This document shows positions 26,296 through 35,521 of a stretch of 64,000 nucleotides of DNA, in pieces. The position numbers and the translations under genes were made by a program. Position 1 is the stretch's first letter. The number at the start of each line of letters is the position of its first letter. This stretch comes from Desulfosporosinus sp. HMP52 (lineage in GTDB: Bacteria; Bacillota; Desulfitobacteriia; Desulfitobacteriales; Desulfitobacteriaceae). The notes under the pieces were generated by a model that saw nothing but the letters and a program-made list of their open reading frames with translations, did not search any database and was not told the DNA's origin. The stretch is taken from positions 1 through 64,000 of the forward strand of contig NZ_JMGA01000008.1 in the NCBI RefSeq assembly GCF_000765145.1, in the 5' to 3' direction.

Positions 26296-27372
26296 TTAAT
26301 GTGGAGAATGAGTTTTTCGGATTTTCTCCACTATCTCCCTTCCAAGGCTGGTGTCCAGAAATCTTAAGGTGACTTCAGGCAAAAGGTTGATCAGATTAGC
26401 TGTTTCTCCCTCCCTTAGCAGGCTTCTTACCCTTGAAGCGCTAATCGGTTCATCACCAAAAGGTCTTCTCCTAATTTCTTCCAGCTCAACCCCGTAAATC
26501 GGCAGTACTTTCTTCAAAGTCTCATTATAGGCTTTGGTAACGGGACAATAGGGTTCCTCTCCTACATAGCGTTTCAGGATCTGAAAGCTGCTGCAAAAAT
26601 ATTTGCCAAATATCGCAGCATCTAACTCCGCATAAGCTTGTAGTCGTTCCCCTTCTTCCCTTATGAAATAGGCGGGAAAGGTAGCGGCTGAGATTATATA
26701 CTCTCCGCTTGGTATGATCTTAACATTAGGCAAATGCTTAGTTCCTTCAGAGACAAGGGCCAGCCTGGTGGCAAAGGGGAACAGGGATTTGTCCTCTTCC
26801 ACAATAAAGACAAGCACCTCTCCATGGTTATTAGCTGCTTCTTCAATCAAAAACTGGTGCCCCAGGGTAAAGGGATTGCAGTTCATTACCAGAGCTGCCC
26901 TTTCACCTGCCCCAATCTCATATTTGGCTTTTAATCCCTCTAAATGCTGCCTGATATCATAAATTCCATTTTCTAAGAGAGCAACCGCCTGGTTCTGATG
27001 AACAAACTTAAACCCCAGAGCCGAAAAAATCTTAACCTGGCAGGGATTGGTATACACAAAATAGTGGTGTATACCTTCACTGAAGAGTCTATCAATTAAA
27101 GCCGTGACTAAGGTGGCGGCCATCCCCTCTCCCCTAAGGTCATGGGCTATGGCAAAACATTTTAAAACATTCTTAGCCTTTGAGCAAGTAGCGACAATGG
27201 GAGCCCTCTCCGTCAGGGAGAACTGGGGGCTGGGTTCTTCATTCCGAATAACGAAAGTATAGTCTACATCCCTATCTAAGATTAGGCCGAATTCCCCGAG
27301 AAAGCTCTCAACCTCATCCCGCTCCGTCTTATCCTTGAGATTCACTCTAGCGACTTGAGCACCATATACCAT
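26296..27372 (-). CDS. citC: [Citrate (pro-3S)-lyase] ligase
   Basis: CitC acetylates the thiol of the lyase prosthetic group with acetate and ATP, switching the lyase on. I place the start at 27372, where AAGGAGAG lies 7-9 bases upstream; an in-frame ATG at 27408 has no binding site. The 358-residue protein has an N-terminal GNAT-like acetyltransferase fold (about 40-130) and a C-terminal nucleotidyltransferase domain with NPFTLGHQFLIEEAA (the HxGH-like site) and SASRVRSLL. It lies 60 bp after citF. Confidence 0.92.
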   Translation of the reverse strand: MVYGAQVARVNLKDKTERDEVESFLGEFGLILDRDVDYTFVIRNEEPSPQFSLTERAPIVATCSKAKNVLKCFAIAHDLRGEGMAATLVTALIDRLFSEGIHHYFVYTNPCQVKIFSALGFKFVHQNQAVALLENGIYDIRQHLEGLKAKYEIGAGERAALVMNCNPFTLGHQFLIEEAANNHGEVLVFIVEEDKSLFPFATRLALVSEGTKHLPNVKIIPSGEYIISAATFPAYFIREEGERLQAYAELDAAIFGKYFCSSFQILKRYVGEEPYCPVTKAYNETLKKVLPIYGVELEEIRRRPFGDEPISASRVRSLLREGETANLINLLPEVTLRFLDTSLGREIVEKIRKTHSPH

Positions 27373-27431
27373 CCTTACTCTCTCCTTAAAACCGTCCTCG
27401 TCCTTCATTTTTCAGTTGATGGAGGTACATC

Positions 27432-28973
27432 TTACATCTTGACCTTCCTCACAACGTCGATTACTGTACCATCCCGATATTCTATCACAGCCACGATCTC
27501 TTCTAAAGTTTCGATCGGTTTAGGAATTCCCGTGATTTTCTCCGCCAGTTGTTTTAATTCCTCAATAGTCATTAACGGAAGTTGAGTCCGGCTTAGTTGT
27601 TCTAGCAGATCCAATCTCCTGGGGTTAACGGCTATTCCTCGTTCGGTAACCACGGCATCAATGCTTTCTCCCGGCGTGGTTATCGTCAATACTTTATCTC
27701 TAATAATCGGAAGCCGTGCCTTCATCAGGTTGGTTACCACAATAGCCAGCTTGGATCCTGCCGCAGTATCACTATGTCCTCCGGAACCGCCCATAATCAC
27801 TCCACTGGAACCGGTTGTTACATTCACATTAAAATCCAGGTCGATTTCCGTGGCCCCCAGGATCATGATATCCAGATTATTAACCACTGCTCCCTTAGTA
27901 TGGGGATTGCCATACATAGAAGCTGACATAAATTGATGGCTAAGATTGTCTCTATAAGACTCCACTGCTTTTAAGTCAAAACATTGGACATCCAAGAGGC
28001 TTCGAAAAAGCCCTTCTTCCAGCATTTCTACAAGATAGCCCGTAATTCCGCCGGAAGCAAAACTTCCCACAACTTCTTCGTCCTGCATGATCTTTTTCAG
28101 TTCTGCAGCAACAGCCAAAGAAGTTCCCCCTGCTCCTGTTTGAAAAGACATGCCCTCTCGGACTAAACCGGAGGCTTTAATCAGCTGGGCAGCTCTTTTA
28201 GCAATAATCAGGGCCACAGGATCCTTAGTGATTTTGGTCGTCCCGGAAACAATCCCCTGAGGATCTCCGATAGAGTCAATCTTAACGACATAGTCCACAT
28301 AAACTTGGCTGATTTCAATAGGATTCGCGGGATAAGGCACTAAATGATCGGTTATGGCAACGGTTATATTGGCATACTCCGCGTCTGCCACCGCATACCC
28401 CAAAGAACCACAGGCCGACTTTCCGTACACGCCGTTAATATTTCCATAGGTATCAGCGGTAGGGGCCGCCAAAAAGGCCACATCAATCTTCAGATTTCCG
28501 CTTTCTATAGCCCTGGCCCGCCCACCATGAGTTTGCATGATTACCGGTTTAGGAAGTCTCCCCCGGGAAACTGCTTCCGCTACCGGGCCGGATAGATAAT
28601 TAGTGATTAGCCCGGTAACTACTCCGGTTTCCATATGTTTGACCAGCGGGGCATGGATTGGAAAAATCGAACTGGCTGCGACGGTTAGCCCCTTTAGCCC
28701 TCTGGCCGCCAATTTTTCCATCACCATATTTAAAACATAATCCCCATTTCGCAAATGATGATGAAAGGAGAGTGTCATTCCGTCGGTAATCTTTAACTTA
28801 TCGAAGAGATCATCAAGGCTGGACAGCACTTTTTGATCATTGGGAAGCACACTTGTCAGCTTTACAGCGGATCTTGTTTTCACCCCGCAATTACTGAAGG
28901 ATCCTTGAAAGGGCTTAACTTGCCCGTATCCATCTATATAATCAGGAATTTCCCTGCCTAGTAGATTTTTCAT
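27432..28973 (-). CDS. citF: Citrate (or citramalate) lyase alpha subunit, CoA/ACP transferase
   Basis: The alpha subunit swaps acetate on the acyl carrier for the incoming hydroxy acid. The 513-residue protein is the usual length and has blocks typical of the family: RDNLSHQFMSASMYGNPHTK, GGSGGHSDTAAGSKLAIVV and VTERGIAVNPRRLDL. It overlaps citE by four bases. Citrate lyase and citramalate lyase alpha subunits are homologous; context with methylaspartate genes favours citramalate as possible substrate (inference). Confidence 0.94.
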   Translation of the reverse strand: MKNLLGREIPDYIDGYGQVKPFQGSFSNCGVKTRSAVKLTSVLPNDQKVLSSLDDLFDKLKITDGMTLSFHHHLRNGDYVLNMVMEKLAARGLKGLTVAASSIFPIHAPLVKHMETGVVTGLITNYLSGPVAEAVSRGRLPKPVIMQTHGGRARAIESGNLKIDVAFLAAPTADTYGNINGVYGKSACGSLGYAVADAEYANITVAITDHLVPYPANPIEISQVYVDYVVKIDSIGDPQGIVSGTTKITKDPVALIIAKRAAQLIKASGLVREGMSFQTGAGGTSLAVAAELKKIMQDEEVVGSFASGGITGYLVEMLEEGLFRSLLDVQCFDLKAVESYRDNLSHQFMSASMYGNPHTKGAVVNNLDIMILGATEIDLDFNVNVTTGSSGVIMGGSGGHSDTAAGSKLAIVVTNLMKARLPIIRDKVLTITTPGESIDAVVTERGIAVNPRRLDLLEQLSRTQLPLMTIEELKQLAEKITGIPKPIETLEEIVAVIEYRDGTVIDVVRKVKM

Positions 28974-29869
28974 TTTGCGCCACCTTCACCACTAATAAGT
29001 CCCAGCCTAACCCCTTGGTCGACAATGCGCCTGGCCCGATTGATGACCGGGGCATCGATCATTTTACCATCTAACGAAAAGACTCCCTGACCTTCTTTCT
29101 CCGCTTCCTCCATGGCTTCAAGGATCCTTAAGGCCCATTTTAATTCATTCTGAGTCGGTGCGAAAACAGAGTGAATTGTCTCGATTTGTCTCGGATTAAT
29201 GGCTGCTTTCCCAGTCAGACCCAATCCTTTTCCTCGGGCAGTATCCTTTTTAAGCCCCTCGTGATCATTGGTATCTGTAAAAGGCGTATCGATAGCATCA
29301 ACTTTTAAAGCTCGACAGACTGTGGCGACTTTATTGCGGGCATAAAAGATTTCCTCCCCCTCTTTTGTCCTTTCTATGCCTAAATCCGCAGTTAAGTCTT
29401 CTCCCCCCAATAAAACCCCGACGGTTCGCGGAGAAGCTTTAATGACGTTATAAACATTTTCCAGACCCAGAGCGGTTTCTATGAGAGCAATAATCTTAAT
29501 CCCTCCGCTGGGAAAGCCCTCTTCTGCTTCAATTTTAGTTAGAGTTTTATCCACCAGCCTTATTTCCTCTTCGTTGGCCTTAGGGATTAATAAAGTATTG
29601 GGCCGAACTCTGGCGATAACCTCTATGTCCGGAGCTCCAAATTCCGTATCTAGGGGGTTAACTCTTACTACAACTTCCACGGCTGAGTAATCAATTGTTT
29701 TAATGGCTTCTCTAACTAAGATTCTGGCACTATCTTTTTCGGTCAGACTTACTGCATCTTCTAAATCCAGAATAATCGAGTCAGCACCTAGTATAGCTGC
29801 ATCTTGAAGCATTCTCGGACTGTTTCCGGGCATGAACAGCATACTTCGTCTTAAGGCTTGCACTCTCAT
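28970..29869 (-). CDS. citE: Citrate (or citramalate) lyase beta subunit
   Basis: The beta subunit cleaves the acyl-ACP into acetyl-ACP and the oxo acid (oxaloacetate for citrate, pyruvate for citramalate). This 299-residue TIM-barrel protein has MLFMPGNSPRM, DLEDAVSLTEKDSAR, RVNPLDTEFG and GVLLGGEDLTADLGI, including the acidic metal ligands. GGGGAG precedes the ATG. Its start is 215 bp from the citD stop, an unusually long gap for this gene pair. Confidence 0.94.
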   Translation of the reverse strand: MRVQALRRSMLFMPGNSPRMLQDAAILGADSIILDLEDAVSLTEKDSARILVREAIKTIDYSAVEVVVRVNPLDTEFGAPDIEVIARVRPNTLLIPKANEEEIRLVDKTLTKIEAEEGFPSGGIKIIALIETALGLENVYNVIKASPRTVGVLLGGEDLTADLGIERTKEGEEIFYARNKVATVCRALKVDAIDTPFTDTNDHEGLKKDTARGKGLGLTGKAAINPRQIETIHSVFAPTQNELKWALRILEAMEEAEKEGQGVFSLDGKMIDAPVINRARRIVDQGVRLGLISGEGGAK

Positions 29870-30084
29870 CTCCCCTTATCTTGTCTGTCGCATTCGAGCA
29901 GTAGATTCCTTTGAACTCTGAACTTTGTTGGTTAGGCAGAGAAATCTTTTGAACGTAATTTATGAGAATACCAATAGAGAGCTGATTACCTCTATAGAGA
30001 GGAAACCATTTATCAAATTTTACTAAGAATTTCTTCATTTCTCTATGTTTATCTTTTATGAATCTCATGAACATGTTCTTCATA

Positions 30085-30348
30085 CTAAATCGCCCTGTTT
30101 AGAGCAGTTTCTACTCTGGCAGCAATGGTGCAATCTAATGCCCCTCGATCTTGAGCTTTAATCGAGACACCCTCGACTCCCATTTCCTGTACTTTATGTA
30201 AAATTACTTGCTTGATAACCTCTCCGAATTGCTGCATTACAATACTCTCTAAATCAAGCTCAATTATTCCCTGGTCCTTAGGACTGACCATGATTAGAAT
30301 ATCATTGGACTCTAAAGTCCCAGCTTTTGCCACTTTGGTAATCTTCAC
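30085..30348 (-). CDS. citD: Citrate (or citramalate) lyase acyl carrier subunit
   Basis: The small gamma subunit carries the CoA-derived prosthetic group. At 87 residues it is slightly shorter than the usual 95-100. Serine 14 in AKAGTLESNDILIMVSP is the expected attachment site. It is the first gene of the cit set; no clear sigma-A promoter is visible in the 135 bp before it, which also hold a strong hairpin at 30408-30446. Confidence 0.93.
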   Translation of the reverse strand: MKITKVAKAGTLESNDILIMVSPKDQGIIELDLESIVMQQFGEVIKQVILHKVQEMGVEGVSIKAQDRGALDCTIAARVETALNRAI

Positions 30349-30407
30349 TTGCCTACCTCACTTCTCAAAGAATACTCTGTCAGCCTTAACATGCCCTAAA
30401 ATTACAC

Positions 30408-30446
30408 ATTCCGAACACTAGTCATTAAAAGACTGGTGTTCGGAAT
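30408..30446 (-). terminator. Hairpin between the carbonic anhydrase gene and citD
   Basis: A 16-bp stem with a single G-T pair (ATTCCGAACAC.. with ..GTGTTCGGAAT) and a short loop is followed on the minus strand by AATTTTA. It probably ends the carbonic anhydrase transcript; it could also act as an attenuator ahead of citD. Confidence 0.65.
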
Positions 30447-30483
30447 ATCTGTTGAAGGATAGACTCAACCTTTTCCTGGTTAT

Positions 30484-31113
30484 TTAGTTGGACAATTCGA
30501 ATTCTCCGGTTTCATAGTTAAAGATGAAAACCTCTCCTGTTTCAATCATATAGTAAAAGCCATAGATATTTAGTTCTTTGTTAAGATATTTCTCTTTAAT
30601 GTAGGGATAGGTCAACAGATGCTTGATTTGCTCAAGTATGTTTATTTGCTCGGTTAACCATTCTCTTTGGTATATATCCGATTCATCTTTGAGATGTCCC
30701 ATAACCCGTCTCTTAACATCTTGAGCCAATTCCAGCCATTTTTTAGTATCCGGTAGTTTGCTGAGAACCTCATCGGGTAAATAAATTGAGGCGCAGCCTC
30801 CACAGTTGGAGTGACCACAGACAACGATATTTTCAACCTTTAGGGATTTGACAGCATATTCAATGGCAGAAGTCGTTGCCACATAATCCTGATGAGTGTC
30901 TTTATAGGGTGGCACGATATTGGCAATATTTCGTACAACAAAAAGTTCTCCCGGTAAGGACTTAGTTATCATTTCCGGCATTACACGTGAATCAGAACAA
31001 GCGATAAATAGGGTATGCGGTTCCTGAACTCGTTTTAATTTACTAAATAATGCTTTGTGCTCTTCATAGTCTTTCTGTCTAAACTTAATCAGCCCATCTA
31101 GTAATCTTTGCAT
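30484..31113 (-). CDS. Beta-class carbonic anhydrase
   Basis: The enzyme interconverts CO2 and bicarbonate in the cytoplasm. The 209-residue protein carries all ligands of the beta class: C39, with the D41-R43 dyad (ACSDSRVMPE), and H101 and C104 (GHSNCGGC). The ribosome binding site GGAGGTCG is good. It is placed between the methylaspartate genes and the cit genes, all reading leftward, so it may support carboxylation or decarboxylation steps of the same metabolism. A hairpin follows it. Confidence 0.95.
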   Translation of the reverse strand: MQRLLDGLIKFRQKDYEEHKALFSKLKRVQEPHTLFIACSDSRVMPEMITKSLPGELFVVRNIANIVPPYKDTHQDYVATTSAIEYAVKSLKVENIVVCGHSNCGGCASIYLPDEVLSKLPDTKKWLELAQDVKRRVMGHLKDESDIYQREWLTEQINILEQIKHLLTYPYIKEKYLNKELNIYGFYYMIETGEVFIFNYETGEFELSN

Positions 31114-31561
31114 AAGTCGACCTCCAAAAAAAATTTTTCTTCGGCTCTTTGGCCCATACAGTCTTCAACGCCTATAATATCGATTTGTAATTTCTTGCAC
31201 TAACTTCATTATAAGGCTTTTTTACTTAAAATAGGAGACTAGTTTAGGCATATTTCATGTTTTTATTATGTTTTTTTATTATAGCAATATCATTTTTATA
31301 TTTGCTGCAGAATCCTGAATTATCTATACTAGCTTACTTTTCATAGGTTTCTGCTCTAAAAGCCTAGGTTTTCTTGATTAATCAATATCATTTGTCATAT
31401 AAGAACTATTAAATTTGTCTATATACAGTTCAATAGAAAGCTGGGTTAAGATTATTGCGCCGTATCAGTTGGCCACTAAGTTGGCAGCGCCCTATTTCCT
31501 ACATTTCCTTGAAGTTCCTCTTATATACTCCATTTAATAAGCTGCCCAATATTTCGAGTTT
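31114..31561. other. AT-rich intergenic region, no gene seen
   Basis: The 448 bp are AT-rich and hold no supported frame. Two TATAAT-like words on the minus strand (about 31192 and 31280) could be -10 elements for the carbonic anhydrase gene, but their -35 partners are poor. Confidence 0.4.
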
Positions 31562-32350
31562 TTATCGGGTAGCATATACGCAGCAGCCAATTGCCCCATT
31601 ATACTGGGGCTCCGGAGGTATCACAATCCGACGGCCGGAACCCTCTTCTAAGAGCTTGGCTACTGCCTGGTTGTGGGCTACACCACCGGTAAAAACTATC
31701 ACCTCTCCTCGGAAGGAACGCAAGAGAGGTAAAATGCGTCTCACAATGGTAGTGTTTACTCCGGCAGCCAATTCCGGCAAAGGAAATCCTTCCACAATCT
31801 TACCGATTAACTCACTTTCACCAAATACGGCGCAGGTGGAATTTAGTTCTACCGGAGCCTCGGTGTATTCCCCCAGTTCATCCAGAGAAAGATCGAGGAT
31901 CGTCGCCATATTTTCCAGATAACGTCCGGATGAGGCCGCACATTTATCGTTGGTCAAAAAGTCGATCATTCTGCCTTTTTGAACCTGAATAATTTTACTA
32001 TCTTGTCCACCCAGATCCACCAGGGTGAAATCCTGCAGACCGGTTTGGAATATGGCCCCCCAAACGTGAGCCTTTAGTTCAGGAATTGCTTCTCCACCGG
32101 CAAGTTCCAGAGTGTTTCGACCATATCCTGTAGAGACTAAGCGATCAACTTCAGGCAGCCCTAAGGCTGTAAAGTCCACAGCAAGCTTGTCTCCTTGTTT
32201 TCGTCCATATTCTCGATAGAAGCGGATGGTATCCAGACTTTCCAGCCGAATAATTTCCAGCTCTTCCCCTTCAGCCTTTTCCTCCATCAAAGCAATTTTA
32301 ACGCTCCGACTTCCCAAATCAATTCCACAAATAGTTTGTTGTCCAGACAT
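31562..32350 (-). CDS. ATP-dependent activator of a 2-hydroxyacyl-CoA-dehydratase-like protein (BadF/HgdC family)
   Basis: These ASKHA-fold ATPases with one [4Fe-4S] cluster per dimer inject electrons at very low potential into a partner protein. The start at 32350 is preferred because GAGAGG lies 9 bases upstream; an ATG three codons earlier overlaps that site. The 262-residue product has the phosphate-binding GIDLGSRSVKIA, DLGGQDSKII and VFTGGVAHN. The cluster cysteines sit in NDKCAASSG and NSTCAVFGE, 36 residues apart. The partner gene is immediately upstream (30 bp). Confidence 0.9.
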   Translation of the reverse strand: MSGQQTICGIDLGSRSVKIALMEEKAEGEELEIIRLESLDTIRFYREYGRKQGDKLAVDFTALGLPEVDRLVSTGYGRNTLELAGGEAIPELKAHVWGAIFQTGLQDFTLVDLGGQDSKIIQVQKGRMIDFLTNDKCAASSGRYLENMATILDLSLDELGEYTEAPVELNSTCAVFGESELIGKIVEGFPLPELAAGVNTTIVRRILPLLRSFRGEVIVFTGGVAHNQAVAKLLEEGSGRRIVIPPEPQYNGAIGCCVYATR

Positions 32351-32380
32351 GTTGTCCATCCTCTCATGGCAAGCCTAACC

Positions 32381-33394
32381 TTAGTCTTCGATCATACTTA
32401 GAAATGATTCTAACCGCATTTTGTTCCGGGCATCCAGCCCCGTTGGATTTTCACCTTCTAAGGTTAAAATTGGATAGTCCAGCTTTTTACGAATAATTTG
32501 ATCCTCGATCTGTCGATAACAAAAGCTTTGGGTGTAATGAATTATTCCATCAAGTTGACGACGCTCTGCTTCCCTGGCAATATCTTCTATGCGCAGGAAC
32601 ACTTTGTAGGGATAGGTATATAAACGATACTGTTCAACAATGTCCGGGGTATTAAAAGGCATGGCGAATTGCCTTTGAACTTCATTAAAGACTACTCTAG
32701 CTCCGTGGTCTTCTAAATAATCGTATAGCTCCGGGAAAATAGGCGGAACCCCGATATAACCCAAGCGGATTTCCCGTTTTTTCCCCTTCACAGCTCCGGG
32801 AGAGGATGCTGAGAGGGGCTCCCTCATGCGGGCAACCTGAATAAACTCCTCCATCTCATGGCCAAAACCTTCAGGGTTACCATTAAAATCTGAACAGGAC
32901 ACCAGATAAAGGTGATTCTCAAACCCGCTGACTCTGTTTTCTTCCCAAGTTAAGCGATCGATCTCCCCAGCCAGGGAGCGAACCTGGTCAAGCCGTTTCT
33001 TTTGCTCGTTAACGTCCTGCCATGTGGTGCCCAGAACACTTATTAGTTTGTCCATTTGGAGCCGCAGCATGTCCGGATCTCGGTCATAAGGAAAGGCAAA
33101 TGGAATAATCTCAATCCCCTCAACTTCCCAGGTCTCCATCAGAGCATGAGTGTTGCTGCAATCCCCTTGGGTTACAGCAACTATTTGCCTGATATCCGGA
33201 TTTTGCAAGGCTGTAGAATATAGACCCTTAATCCAGCCACAAACATTGCGAGGATACCCCGCCAGCTCAGCTTCTTCTAAGCGTTTCATTGCTTCCGAGC
33301 CGGTAATAAAGATATTGTTCAAATCAACGGGCGTATGCCCTGCAGCATAGATAACTTCAACCGGTACTGTTGTTGTTAACCCGATTTTACTCAT
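32381..33394 (-). CDS. 2-hydroxyacyl-CoA dehydratase D-subunit-like protein (HgdB / double-cubane type)
   Basis: The 337-residue protein belongs to the HgdB/FldB/BcrB superfamily: IGLTTTVPVEVIYAAGHTPVDLNNIF at the N-terminus is the classical opening, with cysteines in RNVCGWIKG, QGDCSNTHA, VSCSDFNG and QSFCYRQIE as likely cluster ligands. Only one such subunit is present, whereas 2-hydroxyglutaryl-CoA dehydratase needs two different ones. A single subunit plus activator resembles E. coli YjiM/YjiL and the double-cubane cluster protein of Carboxydothermus, whose natural substrates are unknown. The true reaction here is open. Confidence 0.82.
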   Translation of the reverse strand: MSKIGLTTTVPVEVIYAAGHTPVDLNNIFITGSEAMKRLEEAELAGYPRNVCGWIKGLYSTALQNPDIRQIVAVTQGDCSNTHALMETWEVEGIEIIPFAFPYDRDPDMLRLQMDKLISVLGTTWQDVNEQKKRLDQVRSLAGEIDRLTWEENRVSGFENHLYLVSCSDFNGNPEGFGHEMEEFIQVARMREPLSASSPGAVKGKKREIRLGYIGVPPIFPELYDYLEDHGARVVFNEVQRQFAMPFNTPDIVEQYRLYTYPYKVFLRIEDIAREAERRQLDGIIHYTQSFCYRQIEDQIIRKKLDYPILTLEGENPTGLDARNKMRLESFLSMIED

Positions 33395-33464
33395 TGGTGT
33401 CTACATACTCCTTTGGTTCTTTGACTCTTCAATAATACCTTCATTATAATAGTATGTTTCCCTT

Positions 33465-34718
33465 TTAGGAAGGCAATTGAGCAGCTCGCTTTAAGACAGC
33501 CAAGGTTCTGTTCATCTCATTGTGGACGATCATATATCCTTCATCGACTCCCATACCGGGTTTGGCCAGCATTTGATCTGGACGAGTAGCCAGGGCTACA
33601 TGGACTGCTGTCCGTCCTCCAGAATCCGTCTCATTGCAGGATCCACCCACATAAGCACCCACGCCAAATTTTTTGGAGTAGATAACCGCTTCAATGGTGT
33701 TTTGAATCCCACCCAAATCGGGAGTTTTGATTTGAACCATATCCGCAGCCTGAGCATCTACAAATTTTACAATATCTTCGTAAGTATTGCACCACTCATC
33801 CGCTACAATTTCTACTTTTACTCCCCGGGCCTTCAACGCCAGCCTTAATTCCTTAAGCTGAGCAATTTGTCCTTCAAGACTTCCGGCATCCATGGGCCCT
33901 TCAATTCTTAAGTGCAAGGGAGCCGCAGCCTCTTCCAAGGCTACGAAATACTCTACCATCCGCTCCACATTATCCTCGAAAGCTAACCCAATCGTCCCGT
34001 AGACATCAATATGCAGGATCGGCCGATAATCATCCCCACCCAGGGTCATAATCCGATTTTTAAGCCAAGTTACATAATCTAATAGGAGCTCACCATTCTT
34101 GCCCAGCTTTGTCTCGACATTATTGATCAAAGCATGAGGTAAAACCCCTGCACGCTTGATTATCGCTTTATCCGCATTTTCATAGCGGTCATCCCCGGTT
34201 TGGGTAAAAATCGGAACAGGCTCTAAAACCATGGGCAGCTTGTATTCATCTAAAATCACTTCGGTCATAGTCTTTCGCTGGGCTTTAGCCACTCCATCCA
34301 GAATAGCCTGACTCACACCATACCGAATGGCAGTATGATATCCTTCTCCATTCTCACGTTTGGAGTTTTCAACCAAGCCCACTAATTTTCGAAAGGAATC
34401 TAACTCTTGCCCAATGAGCTTAGGGGCAATTTCCTCTAGGATTATCGGTATAAAATCATTGGCCAGAAAGAGAGGATCCCTGCCTCCGGCACCTGAATAT
34501 TGTACAGCAGCACAGTCTCCAGAAGCAATCTGCCCATCTTCTAAAATAAGCATCACCGAAATCGACTCGCCACGTTGGCGAACCGCCTGAAAACCGGGAG
34601 TCTTAGGCTCCCCTACATATGTAAAGCCATCATGCTTGACACCGGATTTGATGGCAAGCTGATCATCAAAATAAAATCCAGTAAGTCCCGGTGAAGCAAT
34701 AACGTCAATAATTTTCAT
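33465..34718 (-). CDS. mal: Methylaspartate ammonia-lyase
   Basis: The enzyme removes ammonia from L-threo-3-methylaspartate to give mesaconate. This 417-residue enolase-superfamily protein has the catalytic lysine at K331 in VQIKTPDLGG, the histidine H195 in VLPHALINN, metal-ligand strands HIDVYG, RIEGPMDAG and EIVADEWCN, and the C-terminal GGSCNETDSGGR. It lies downstream of the glutamate mutase genes but separated from glmE by an 800-bp repeat region, and 70 bp ahead of the HgdB-like gene. Confidence 0.97.
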   Translation of the reverse strand: MKIIDVIASPGLTGFYFDDQLAIKSGVKHDGFTYVGEPKTPGFQAVRQRGESISVMLILEDGQIASGDCAAVQYSGAGGRDPLFLANDFIPIILEEIAPKLIGQELDSFRKLVGLVENSKRENGEGYHTAIRYGVSQAILDGVAKAQRKTMTEVILDEYKLPMVLEPVPIFTQTGDDRYENADKAIIKRAGVLPHALINNVETKLGKNGELLLDYVTWLKNRIMTLGGDDYRPILHIDVYGTIGLAFEDNVERMVEYFVALEEAAAPLHLRIEGPMDAGSLEGQIAQLKELRLALKARGVKVEIVADEWCNTYEDIVKFVDAQAADMVQIKTPDLGGIQNTIEAVIYSKKFGVGAYVGGSCNETDSGGRTAVHVALATRPDQMLAKPGMGVDEGYMIVHNEMNRTLAVLKRAAQLPS

Positions 34719-34741
34719 CTTAATCCTCCTAGCGTGTTAAG

Positions 34742-35360
34742 AGCGTGTTAAGGGGACGGTCCTTTTAACACGTTTTTTACTATCATGAAAAATCGATTCT
34801 AGGTGACAGGGGGACGGTTCTTCTGTGTTAAGCTCTGGAGCGGAGCGCTTGCTGCCTGTTTTCAACCCGTGCGAAGACAGTGTCTTCGGGCACCGCGGCA
34901 TCAGTCCATCCATGGACAAGTCCTGCGGCGCGCTAAGGGACGCGAACCGTCGGCACTCGCCTTAGCGCGGCTTCGCTGACGCATCCGCTTTGCAGACAAG
35001 CGCTCCCTCAGCCAGTTTGTTGGGAATATAAGCAGAGCTTTGGGGGACTCAGGTCAGCCTTCGCGGCTGCTGCAACATGTCAGTCTTACCTGTAAACACC
35101 CCAAGACACGCTAAGAATAATAGACCTGAAAGACAAGGGCGGCTTCGAGCCACAGGAGTGAACCCATTGCATGGAGAGGCGGTAAAGCCCACAAAGTTGA
35201 CCTGGGGAAGCGTGCCACGGGTTCACATCAGGTATTACCCGGTCGGTTTGGCACGAAAGTGTCCGGTGGACATTTTCGCTGAAGCGGCTATCTCCAAAGA
35301 AAACTTATCCGCTGAAGATCGCTCCCAGGTCAACGTGTGGGCGAGCCTCGGAGTGCTGGG
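34742..35360. repeat. Family-1 structured intergenic repeat, copy B
   Basis: Most of the 803-bp gap between glmE and mal is this repeat. It matches 1-552 as reverse complement and, in its right part (35105-35360), 59958-60155 as reverse complement. It contains the palindrome CGAAGACAGTGTCTTCG at 34872-34888, a related one at 35365-35381 and a partial one at 35401-35414. Frames across it have no binding sites or family matches. The remaining 35361-35521 is unannotated GC-rich sequence. Confidence 0.78.
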
Positions 35361-35521
35361 TACACGAAGACACTGTCTTCGCACGGATTACCCTTCTTTC
35401 AGACACTGTCTTCGCACGAATTAGCTGATCTTGCAGCGGATGTGGTCGAAGTCGCCCTGCCTCCAGCGACCCTATTTCCATCCCTAGATAGTGCGACCTA
35501 AAGCGACCCCAGCGAACCCCG

